From Neurospora tetraspora (lineage: Eukaryota; Ascomycota; Sordariomycetes; Sordariales; Sordariaceae), in the NCBI RefSeq assembly GCF_033439725.1, contig NW_026944391.1:496001-560000 (forward strand): 64,000 nt of DNA. The letters run 5' to 3'. Of the stretch, positions 55,818-64,000 are shown one piece after another (the stretch's first letter is position 1; each line of letters starts with the position of its first letter). The notes beneath the pieces are model-generated. The model saw nothing but the letters and a program-made list of their open reading frames with translations, was not told the DNA's origin and made no database searches. The position numbers and the translations under genes are program-made.

Positions 55818-56200
55818 TGGAGGGGCTTGTCAGATGTCAACATGGTTTCTGCGTATTGCCCGGGTCAGGTCCCGTCGTTTTTGACCTTTGGGACCCCGCC
55901 GCAGGCAGCCATTCTTATGATCCCAGCAGATCTGTTGCTCTTCGAGTTGTCTCAAAGACACCAAGTTACAGGCCATGCCTGACACCAGGGCGACGTCGAG
56001 GAGCTTGAGCTCTCTGCAGCCATCGTTATCCTGGACTATGTCTCCAGCCCACACATAATCACCAGCATCTGCAGGGGAAAGGTCTTCAAAACGACTGACC
56101 TTGTTGAAGATGTGAATGGTCGTACCTGAATCGGGGATTGCAGAGTTTCTCCTCTCAGTGGGGGAGGTCTTTATAGCGTGAAGTTTATCGGCGGGTGCCT
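55818..56200 (-). mobile_element. Ty1/copia fossil fragment (protease to GAG-pre-integrase)
   Basis: Minus-strand translation shows a retropepsin-like DSGTTIHI motif followed by the NLVSLRQLEE and ICWDHKN motifs of the copia GAG-pre-integrase region. It differs in sequence from the whole copia at the left of the window, so it belongs to another lineage. It is an isolated, broken fragment without visible LTRs and looks old. Confidence 0.7.
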
Positions 56201-56863
56201 GCTAGAGGTATCCAACTGGTCGGCGGGGCGGCGGAGTCTAGATCGACCCTTTCCATTTCTCTGCCTTCCTCTTTCACCCGCTGCGAGGAGACGCACAGTT
56301 GGCAAGAGTCCCACGTCGGGTTACCTAATGCTTCAATCCAACCGACAGAGACCACCGACGAAGCATCCATCCAAAGGGTCTCTGGGAAGCTACCAATCAC
56401 ATATCTTGATCATCTTCGCTGAGTCGCGCAAACCTGATCGCGAGCCCGAACCGATTCGTCGTCGGCAATCCATCTCGGGTCCTCGCTAGGTACCGCCAAA
56501 TTACGGAGTCACCAAGACGGGACTCACCGGCCAAGCCAAAGCCTTTCGAGACTATACGCCCGGCCCGTTTAAGCGGTCATCCGTCATCGCATTGTCGATC
56601 AACAAAGTGCAAGACGACTAGCAGAGGCTGCAGAGCCGGCCGAGAAGTCCAAACTCAAAGCCAGATTCCCAGCCGCCTCGCCTCGACGTCCTTTTACGTC
56701 GACTCAATTGATCATCCCACGGCCAGTGTCAAGACTATACTCCAGAAAGGCACCCCTAGCCCCGTTCCCGTACCCGCACCCGCACCCGCACCCGTGCCGG
56801 ACAGCCGGCCGTCCCCGAACCATCTTCCATCCGGACTTCGAACATTTTTAGCTGGCGGGCGTG

Positions 56864-59300
56864 ATGGACTCCTCGTCGTGGAGTGCCCCGGACCACAGTC
56901 ACCATCAGGCCCTACACACGGCAGCCGATGATGACTTCCACCAGTTCTTGGATATAAACGATATTGGGGCTTTGGACTTTGACTTTCACGACTTTGCGGC
57001 CGACCACCATACCGCCCACCATGCTGGCCACCATGCCGCCGACCATCTTCTACATTCGTCGGGGGGAGAGCAGCTGGACACCCCCATGACTGGTACTGAC
57101 ATGTCCATGATCCTATCGCCCGTAGACCACGCCATGCTCCAACATGCGCAACAGCAACATCAACACCAACAGCATCAGATGCCCACCATTACCACGACTG
57201 CGCCATATCAGAACGCCCCGACGGCCTTGATACAGCCATCTACGCCCTCGGACGCTATCGTCAACACCATCGATGCCCAGATCCAGTTCCTCCAGCAGCA
57301 AAAGTTGCATGCTCAGCACCAGCAGCTGCAAGAGCAACAAGCCGCCTTCTTCGCCAACCAACAGAATCACATAGTTCCTCCAACACCTCAGAGCCTGGAA
57401 CTCACTGCTGGATCTAGTCAGAATTACTATGCCCAGTCAACACTATCTGATCAGCACCACTCCGGGCGACAGCAACAGCAGCAGCCGCAACAGCAGCCGC
57501 AACAAGCCATCGACTACCGATATACAAGGATCAAAGACCAGCATGATGTAGGTCTAGAGACGTCTGTTCCTAAAAGTCAACAAGCTTACTAACCAACCAT
57601 GGCAGATGTCCTTCACCCCGTTGGTATCACCGGCCGTCACGCCGCTGGAGACCCATTTCCCCATCGATACTCCGTTTGCCGTCCCTGGAGCTTACTTCAG
57701 CCCCCTTACCTCGCCAGCCTTGCATGCGCAAAATGACGCGTTGGGTATTATTGACCAGAGGCTCGGCATGATGAGCGGGAGCTCGCCAAGGGAGATGGAA
57801 CTCGAACCACCTGCCATGTCCCAAGCGAGCGTTAGCCCAGGCGATTTGGCTAGGAAGACGCGCAAGAACGCAGTGAAGGCCAGGGCGAAGAGCAGCGGTG
57901 GCATCAAACAGTCTCCCATCTCGAAGCCGATACGCAGAAAGACGGCTACCACCCCGATGCTTAACCCCCAAGCTTTGAACCAACTGATCGAGAATGCGGT
58001 GCCAAGTCAGGAACGCCAACAACCTCCTACGCCGCTACTACAGACCTCATCTTCGTCCACAGCTGGTGTAACTGACTCTGAGAATGGATCCGTCTCCCCC
58101 CATAACCTTAATGATGTTGTCTCGCCAGTTGAGATGCCCCCGCCACCACTTCCGAAGCCTCGATCCGCCAAACCATCTCCTTTTCTGGCACCTCAAGCGA
58201 GCAGTAGCGCTGTGCCTATTACCCTCCAGCCGGGAAGGCCTGGAATCGCCTCTCCTGCGACACCGGCATCACTGATGAAACTGAGTTCGCCGAGCAATCG
58301 CAACCCTGAACCGACTGGAACTGCATCTCATGACCCAATGGATGCCGACCATATCGAAACCTTTGAGCTCCCGGACTCCATCAACTGGTCGTCAGCACCA
58401 AAACCGGCCCCTATCATCACCACTCTTGGAACGCCGGCTCTCGATCCTATCCAAAAGGCCGCCGCGCCTCTACAATCGCCAAGCCTCCCACCACCACCAT
58501 CTCCTGTGGTTACCAAGCCTTTAGCCCTGCCCTCTGCGGCTCTTTCCAGCCCGCAACTGAAGCCCGATTCAGCTAACAGCCACAAACGGACACCCCAGCT
58601 TGCGCCCATGGGAAGATATAGCAAAAAGCGTGGAAGCGTGGCCTCGGTTCAGATCTCACCGGCCCTTCGACCCAAGATGTCGCCCAGCATCAAGCCTCTG
58701 CTACCAGGAGGTTCCACGGGTGCCGAGGAAGCAGCATCGCTTTTGCTCGCCACCAAATCCAACTACCAGCGCATTCTCGAGGGCAGCACCGTTCCCGGCG
58801 TCTCGTATCCCAGCGAGCTTTCTACCAATCTCACATCGAAGCGGACGTCGCACAAGATTGCGGAGCAAGGCAGGAGGAACAGGATCAACTCGGCGCTGCA
58901 GGAGATCGCCACGCTTCTGCCGAAAGTTCCTGGGAAGGAGGGGAGAGATGGGGATGGAGACGGTAATAGCAGCAGTGGTGGTGGCGGTGGCAGCGGGGGT
59001 GCTGACAAGGAAGATAAGAGGGAGAAGGATAAGGACAAGGCTGGAGGGGGAATACCAAACAGCAAGGCGAGCACGGTGGAGATGGCGATTGAGTATATCA
59101 AGCAGCTACAGAAAGAGGTGGCTGAGGCGAACAAGAGGGCGGAAGAGGCGGAGAGGAAGTTGGGGGAGATGAAGATGCAGGGCGGCACCGCGACGGGGCT
59201 TGGATCACCAGGTGGTGACGCTGGGGATGCAACCACAGAGGCTAATCCGGTCATGGATGGGGACCTGAAGGCTGGCGGTGGTGACGCGATGGATGAATAA
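56864..59300 (+). CDS. nuc-1: NUC-1/PHO4-type bHLH phosphate regulator
   Basis: Activates phosphate-acquisition genes when phosphate is scarce; in Neurospora it is held back by the PREG-PGOV cyclin/kinase. Exons 56864-57547 and 57606-59300 join across a 58-nt intron with a textbook TACTAAC branch, giving 792 residues (N. crassa NUC-1 is about 824). The N-terminus is rich in D, H and Q (about 1-228). Many SP/TP sites (SPAVTP, TSPAL, SVSPHN) fill the middle. The basic region and helix 1, KRTSHKIAEQGRRNRINSAL, lie at about 640-660 with the H, E and R that contact CACGTG. Helix 2 (STVEMAIEYIKQLQKE) is near 717-732 and leads into a heptad-like coil. A 45-residue Gly/Asp/Lys loop separates the helices. 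The ATG at 56864 is chosen over the GTG before it. Confidence 0.95.
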
Positions 59301-60134
59301 GGGTGTTGAGATCAGATGAAAACACACGCACGGGGATATCTTTCAACACGTGCGACAAATCATGGGTGTACAAACAGGTGAGCGGGATATGACCAAGTGG
59401 GCAGAAAAAAGGTTGATTGTCTTTGGGTACAATCATGCAGGTGTTTAGAGTGGGCGAAATTCTTCTTTGTTTTCTATGATACAAGGTAATGTTAACATGT
59501 CCCGTGGGTGGATTCTGGGCATTAATAAAAAACAAGCGGTTTGTGTTGGATATACCCCCCCTAAATAGGAGTACGCAAATAGAAGAAACTTGGGGAGTCA
59601 TGATGAACGGGGTGTGGTGGCGCTTGACGGAATGAGGTTGGTTGCACGAGATTTTTGAATCTGTGTCGTACTTGGGGTGTCCGGGAATTGTTCTGGAATA
59701 GTATCAGGGTGATTGATTGTTTGGCTTCCTGGTGCTACAAGTCATGTCTGTGTCATTGCGAAGTGCTTGCTTGACCCTTCTTCACAGGTGAAGTTGGGCG
59801 AAGAAGGCTTGTCATACCTGTGCAACATCCAGTCGCTTAAGACCAAGTTCATGAGATGGGTCATCGGATAGTTCTCATGATGATCCATATTATCGCACAA
59901 GTTGATCATCTCTGCAATCAACATGAAGACTGCTTCATCATCTCCTGACTCAACAGTCCGCGGCGATATTTATGAAGCTATATGGTGTCAAATCCGCTTT
60001 CTTCTTCTAATATATTTCTCTCCTCCCAAGCACTCTTACCCATCCATCGGATCTTATATCATCTTCACCCCACTTCTACAACGATTTATAAACCGCCTCA
60101 CAAACAGGAGCAAATCAATCAGTCCTAATCAGCT
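59301..60134. other. nuc-1 3' region and promoter of the HSP20-like gene
   Basis: 834 bp without a supported gene. A CACGTG site, the NUC-1-type core, lies at 59347-59352, within the probable nuc-1 3' untranslated region. AT-rich sequence with TATATTTC near 60011 precedes the next gene. Confidence 0.5.
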
Positions 60135-62090
60135 ATGAACACAGACACGCCATCTTCTGCTCCCCCAAGCAGTCGTCACCCTCCTCCCTCTCTACTACCA
60201 GCTTCAAACCCGCCAACAACTCCCCCAACGCCCTCAACACCCGTTGTTAATTATTCACGACCTCTTGTTGATCCTTCTTCACTCTCCAGTAACAACAGCA
60301 AACGACGACCATCACGCGAGGAGAAAGGGAAGGACAAGGACAAGGAAATCGTGGCGGGCGAAGCAGGCGAAGAAGGACAGGAAGGACAGGAAGACACAGA
60401 AGAAACCGAGAAGCAACCACCACAGCCACAGCTGCAGCAAGCTCAGCAGCAGAGAGATGAAAATGTTGGTTATGAGCAGGACGTAGAGGAAGACGAAGAA
60501 GACGAAGAAGATGACAAAGACGAGTACACCGAACTCTTCCAGGTCCTGGCTAACATGGCGAGAATGAAAGCTTTTGACGACGAACGGAGGATGAACAGTG
60601 AGGAGGAGGGGGGTGGTGCATTGGGTGGTGGTTTGGGAAAAGCAGGTTGGTATATTCATGGAGTTCGGTATTTGGGTATGAGGGGGGAGTTTTTGTTGGA
60701 GAGTATTGGTGAGGATGGGGATCGGGATCGGGATCGGGATGGCGAGGATGGGGATGGCGAGGATGGGGGGAGTGAGGGAGGAGAGAGTGAGGGTCATGGG
60801 GGCAAACAGGAAGAGCAGAAAGATGTGGGGGAGAAGGAAAAGGAGGAGTACCAAGAGGAAGAAGAGGAAGAGGATTACATTATTGTCACAGCCCCAGGGG
60901 AGGAAACCGATTCTTCTGATGATGAGAGTTGGTGCTTTATTGAAGATAGTGACGAAGAGGAGGACAACAAGAAGGGCGACAAGAACAGAGATGTTGGCAA
61001 CGAGGGTAACGCAGACAACAAGGACAACAACAACAACAACAGTACCTCCAAGGACGAAAACGATAATGGTGATGACGACGACCAAGATAACGACGAGTGG
61101 CACGACTGTTGTCATCATTGTCATCATCATTGCCAATCGTTCCTCCGCAGCATCGCCGTCACCCAAACCACCACCTCGACTACTACCAACCCGCATCAAC
61201 AACAAGCACAAGCACAACCAGAAGAAGAACAAGACGAAGAAATCCCCCCCCTCATCTCCCCACCCTCACCCCTCGAAATCTTTCAATCCTCCCCCACATC
61301 CTTCACCATCCAACTCGCCATCCCCGGCGCCAAGCGGAGAGACATCAGCGTCGCCTACGACCCCAACACGAACATCTTGACGCTCAGTGGGGTTTTGTAT
61401 CGGAGTGTTCATCCTGGTTTGGACTCGGATTCATCTACTTCTTCTTCCGATTCTTCTTCTTCTGATTCTTCTTCTTCTTCCGATCATTCTGGTGCATCTG
61501 ATACTGAAAGCGAGAGCGAGAGCGAAAGAAGAAAGAAAATAGGTGGAAAGGGTAGTAGTAATGGTGGTTTGAATCCTCCAACTTTTACATATCAGGAGGG
61601 GTCTGAAGCTAACAACTTGGACGCCGAGTTGAAGTTGTGGTTGAATTATGAATTGGAGTCGACGAGATTGGGTTTAGTAGGGTCTGGTTTGTTGTCTGGA
61701 GGAGGGGAAAAGGAGGACGACGACGACGAGGATGGTGGTGGTGGCTACACGACGATTGGCACTACTGACACTGGCAGAAATAACTACCAGTCCCAGTCCC
61801 GGTCCCAGTCCCAGTCCCAGTCCCAGTCCCAGTCTCAGAACCGGACCACCACAGCAGCAGCAGAAAGAATCCCCATCGGAAGGTTCTCAAGGGAAATCAA
61901 CTTCGTTACCTACTCGCCCATGCCTACACCGTCATCTACATCCGGAGACCAGCAGCAGCAGCAGCAGTACGGTGGAGTGGATCACGAGCGGATCAAGGCG
62001 AGGTTGGAGGATGGGGTTTTGACTGTTGTTGTCCCGTTGGTTGTTGAGGGGGAATCGGAGAGCGAGAGGACGGGAAGGGAGGAGGAATAA
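60135..62090 (+). CDS. HSP20-like protein with a split alpha-crystallin domain
   Basis: 651 residues, one exon. The alpha-crystallin fold is recognisable in two pieces: PLEIFQSSPTSFTIQLAIPG..ISVAYDPNTNILTLSGVLY (about 376-425) and IPIGRFSREINF..HERIKARLEDGVLTVVVPL (about 577-637). Between them lie some 150 residues of Ser/Asp/Glu, Gly and Gln-Ser repeats, where ordinary small heat-shock proteins have a loop of 10-30. The first 375 residues are also low in complexity (acidic, Q-rich, KDKD runs) with one Cys/His cluster (CCHHCHHHC, about 333-341). Normal HSP20 proteins are 150-250 residues. The open frame and the conserved second half argue for a functional gene. Its role is presumably as a chaperone or condensate component; that is inference. 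Confidence 0.8.
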   Translation: MNTDTPSSAPPSSRHPPPSLLPASNPPTTPPTPSTPVVNYSRPLVDPSSLSSNNSKRRPSREEKGKDKDKEIVAGEAGEEGQEGQEDTEETEKQPPQPQLQQAQQQRDENVGYEQDVEEDEEDEEDDKDEYTELFQVLANMARMKAFDDERRMNSEEEGGGALGGGLGKAGWYIHGVRYLGMRGEFLLESIGEDGDRDRDRDGEDGDGEDGGSEGGESEGHGGKQEEQKDVGEKEKEEYQEEEEEEDYIIVTAPGEETDSSDDESWCFIEDSDEEEDNKKGDKNRDVGNEGNADNKDNNNNNSTSKDENDNGDDDDQDNDEWHDCCHHCHHHCQSFLRSIAVTQTTTSTTTNPHQQQAQAQPEEEQDEEIPPLISPPSPLEIFQSSPTSFTIQLAIPGAKRRDISVAYDPNTNILTLSGVLYRSVHPGLDSDSSTSSSDSSSSDSSSSSDHSGASDTESESESERRKKIGGKGSSNGGLNPPTFTYQEGSEANNLDAELKLWLNYELESTRLGLVGSGLLSGGGEKEDDDDEDGGGGYTTIGTTDTGRNNYQSQSRSQSQSQSQSQSQNRTTTAAAERIPIGRFSREINFVTYSPMPTPSSTSGDQQQQQQYGGVDHERIKARLEDGVLTVVVPLVVEGESESERTGREEE

Positions 62091-62484
62091 AGTGCGTGAG
62101 TGAGCTGGTGTGGTTTCGGTGTTGGTGAGTGTGGTTTTTAGAAAACTGGAGAATGGGGATAGCGATGGTAGTTACCTAGGAGGGAAGGACTGGGTGGTTG
62201 AGGGGATAAGATTGATTTGATAGTCACGTCAGTAAGGACGTTTTCTACGATGAAGGACTAGTAGCGTATCAATGTTATTACGTCTTGTCCGAAATCACGA
62301 AGTGACCATTAGTAGACTCGCAACCATTTTTATCAAAATCGCTGAACTATGTGGTTTGACAAATTACTAAATAATAGATATCACATATGCTTAGCCCGTA
62401 TCTCAACTTGGTAACTGGACTACTTCTCCTCCTCACAAATCTTGCTATATCGTCTTCATTAACTCGACCGGACCATACCGCCTC
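62091..62484. other. Short convergent intergenic region
   Basis: 394 bp between convergent stop codons of the HSP20-like gene and sec10. AT-rich, presumably 3' untranslated regions. Nothing else is visible. Confidence 0.6.
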
Positions 62485-64000
62485 TTACAGCCCAGCCAGC
62501 ACGCCCTGAATACCCGGAGTAGCGGCATCCTCTCTCTTCTGCACAAAAGCCTTGAAATCCGCCTTTTGCAACTTCTTGCCCGAACCACCACCGCCTGCCG
62601 CACCTCCAGCGGCACCCCCACCACCCTCACCACCTCCTCCTCCTCCACCACTACCCGAAGATAAAAACTTGGAACGCTCGCGAAGGGCCTCGGGCCCAAT
62701 AATAAACAGATATCCGACCTCGGTAAGCAGCTCGACAATCGCCTGCACCTCCTTGGTCAACGGCCACTCCTTCATTGTCGACACGTACTTGGCGATATCC
62801 TTAGTTACCATCAAGCCACCGGTGGCGTTGACCGAGAACTTCTTGAAGTGCTCAAACAAGAGCGAGTGGACGGCCAGGGCAAGTTCCGAGCTGAACAGCT
62901 CGAGGTTGTGACCGTCGATAGCCAGCGCGGCCTGCGCCGCCACCTTGGAGGCCAAGAAGGTGCAGATGGCCTGGCAGGTGGGCGTCTGCAGATCGACGAA
63001 GCCTTCGAGGTCGTTGTCACGAGGCCGGTAGTCCGTCTTCTTCTGGCCCGCCAGGATCTTGGCGACCCAGTTGACGGCCACGTCCATGGTGCTTTTGAGG
63101 ACGGCGTTGGTCTTGCGCTCCGTGGCTTCGATGGCTTGCTTGGCTTGGGCCTCCATACTGCGGCGCAGGGCCGTGTTGGACTCGGCAAGCCGGATCAGCA
63201 CCGTGGTGATGAAGCGCGACATGAGGTTCGTGATGGTGACGGCCGGTTTGATGTGGGGGAGGTAGGAAAGGTCGGGTTCCGTCTTGATGTTCTCTTGCGA
63301 CGTGGCCGTGTCCAGGGCGGCATCGAGGGCAGTCTCAACATAGACCTGGCCCATGCTGGTGAGGAGAAGGTTGAGCAAGACGTTAATGTCCTTGGGTGTT
63401 TCGCTTCCCGAACCCATCTCCAGCGTCCTGCGCACGCTTTCGGCCAACCAGACGATCATGCGCTTGGCGTTCTGTACGCTCAGGCGGCCGTGTTCCTCCG
63501 AGACCTCGATCTCGTTCTTGTTAGTGCTGTTGTCTTGCAGACCGGCAACCCTCAACATCATACGCTGCTGAGTGGGCGTAAGGTCCGACGAATCGAGCCG
63601 CTCCATATATGCGTCTTTAGCACTTGCCAAAAGCTGGGTGCCCTGTTGGGCAATGGCGGCCATGAAGCCCGAAGGAGCCTTCTTTCTGCGTGAGTGATAC
63701 AAGGTGAACTTGAAGAGCAACGAGTTGTACAACTCGTCCAAACTCTTCCTTTCCCTGTCGATATACGAGTTTCCAAGCAGATAGGGGACGAACAATTCCT
63801 CTAGTTGCTGATCGAGCGTTTGTGATATTTGCGCCGAGCATGGTTCTGGGTGCTCTGTAAGACCGTGGGTCTTGAGATCTTCCACCAGGGCCCCAATGTA
63901 GGATCTCGACGCATGCAAGGAGCGCAGATAGGCCAGCGAAGAGATTGTCGTCGCCTTGTCCAGTAGCATTTCAAGTCGTTGCTGGATAGACTGCTGGAAG
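62485..64000 (-). CDS. sec10: Exocyst subunit SEC10, C-terminal part, runs off the window
   Basis: Part of the exocyst that tethers secretory vesicles at the growing hyphal tip. The frame is open to the window edge, so the N-terminal part lies outside; the Met at 63969 is internal. About 505 residues are visible. Family motifs include NAKRMIVWLAESVRR, PSGFMAAIAQQ, EPDLSYLPHIKPA, QKKTDYRPRDNDL and the near-C-terminal LLFEHFKKFSVNATGGLMVTKD, which is strongly conserved from fungi to animals. A Gly-rich insert (SSGSGGGGGGGEGG, then GGAAGG) near the C-terminus precedes a final basic segment. It faces the HSP20-like gene tail to tail. Exocyst delivery of chitin synthases links it functionally to chs-4. 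Confidence 0.93.
   Translation of the reverse strand, partial: FQQSIQQRLEMLLDKATTISSLAYLRSLHASRSYIGALVEDLKTHGLTEHPEPCSAQISQTLDQQLEELFVPYLLGNSYIDRERKSLDELYNSLLFKFTLYHSRRKKAPSGFMAAIAQQGTQLLASAKDAYMERLDSSDLTPTQQRMMLRVAGLQDNSTNKNEIEVSEEHGRLSVQNAKRMIVWLAESVRRTLEMGSGSETPKDINVLLNLLLTSMGQVYVETALDAALDTATSQENIKTEPDLSYLPHIKPAVTITNLMSRFITTVLIRLAESNTALRRSMEAQAKQAIEATERKTNAVLKSTMDVAVNWVAKILAGQKKTDYRPRDNDLEGFVDLQTPTCQAICTFLASKVAAQAALAIDGHNLELFSSELALAVHSLLFEHFKKFSVNATGGLMVTKDIAKYVSTMKEWPLTKEVQAIVELLTEVGYLFIIGPEALRERSKFLSSGSGGGGGGGEGGGGAAGGAAGGGGSGKKLQKADFKAFVQKREDAATPGIQGVLAGL

Larger units (their letters stand above)
53477..56863. other. Intergenic region rich in element remains, upstream of nuc-1
   Basis: Contains a GTTGCT repeat (about 53884-53916), an ATC repeat (about 54040-54064), the hAT-like element with telomere-like repeats, a GGAT run near 55495, a CACGTG site (55556-55561), a 42-nt poly(A) tract and a copia fossil. 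The part from about 56.5 kb has a C-rich CCCGCACCCG-type run close to the nuc-1 start and is the likely promoter and leader. No intact gene was seen. Confidence 0.55.

Noticed and set aside
1-64000. tRNA and rRNA genes
   Set aside because: No GGTTCGAATCC-type B-box with a matching cloverleaf and no rRNA-like sequence was noticed by eye. A tRNAscan-SE run would be decisive.

Overview
The window reads as nuclear DNA of a filamentous ascomycete, most likely of the Neurospora/Sordaria group (Sordariales). Short introns of 50-110 nt have GT(A/G)AG(T) donors and CTAAC or CTGAC branch sites. The proteins resemble Neurospora forms (NUC-1-type bHLH regulator, class IV chitin synthase, MPH1, SRC1, MEX67), and the unplaced DNA is rich in microsatellites. 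The gene set chs-4, SKT5-like, sugar transporter, his-2, src1, mph1, mex67, kelch protein, nuc-1 fits what I recall of one N. crassa linkage group I block where his-2 and nuc-1 are closely linked. That match is from memory and was not searched.

Layout. 0-7.2 kb: a structurally whole Ty1/copia element (541-bp LTRs that look identical, GAATA target duplication, one 1591-codon gag-pol frame) sits inside an older AT-rich block bounded by an 18-bp perfect inverted repeat. 7.2-11 kb: repeat-rich DNA without a convincing gene. 11-13.5 kb: WD-repeat protein (minus). 16.6-20.4 kb: class IV chitin synthase (minus). A 6.1-kb gap is followed at 26.5-28.8 kb by its likely activator, a Sel1-repeat SKT5/Chs4-type protein ending in a CAAX box (plus). 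30.7-32.8 kb: GPH/SLC45-like sugar transporter (minus). 34.7-35.9 kb: ATP phosphoribosyltransferase (plus). 36.5-39.1 kb: SRC1-type inner nuclear membrane protein (minus). 40.1-43.6 kb: MPH1 helicase (minus), divergent from MEX67 (44.7-46.8 kb, plus). 47.5-47.75 kb: a Tc1/mariner-like MITE. 51.1-53.5 kb: kelch-like single-pass membrane protein (plus). 54.4-54.9 kb: a hAT-like non-autonomous element with 8-bp target duplications and internal telomere-like repeats. 55.8-56.2 kb: a broken copia fossil beside a 42-nt poly(A) tract. 56.9-59.3 kb: NUC-1 bHLH factor (plus). 60.1-62.1 kb: a small-heat-shock-like protein whose alpha-crystallin fold is split by low-complexity sequence (plus). 62.5 kb to the edge: SEC10 (minus, partial).

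The genes are mostly housekeeping. Functional links are cell-wall synthesis and its delivery (chitin synthase, SKT5-like activator, exocyst SEC10), nucleus and genome (SRC1, MPH1, MEX67), and metabolic control (his-2, sugar transporter, NUC-1 phosphate regulator). The least expected material is in the intergenic spaces (three separate DNA-transposon-type structures besides the copia) and in the split heat-shock protein. Splice sites, element ends and repeats were read by eye; no database search or folding program was run.
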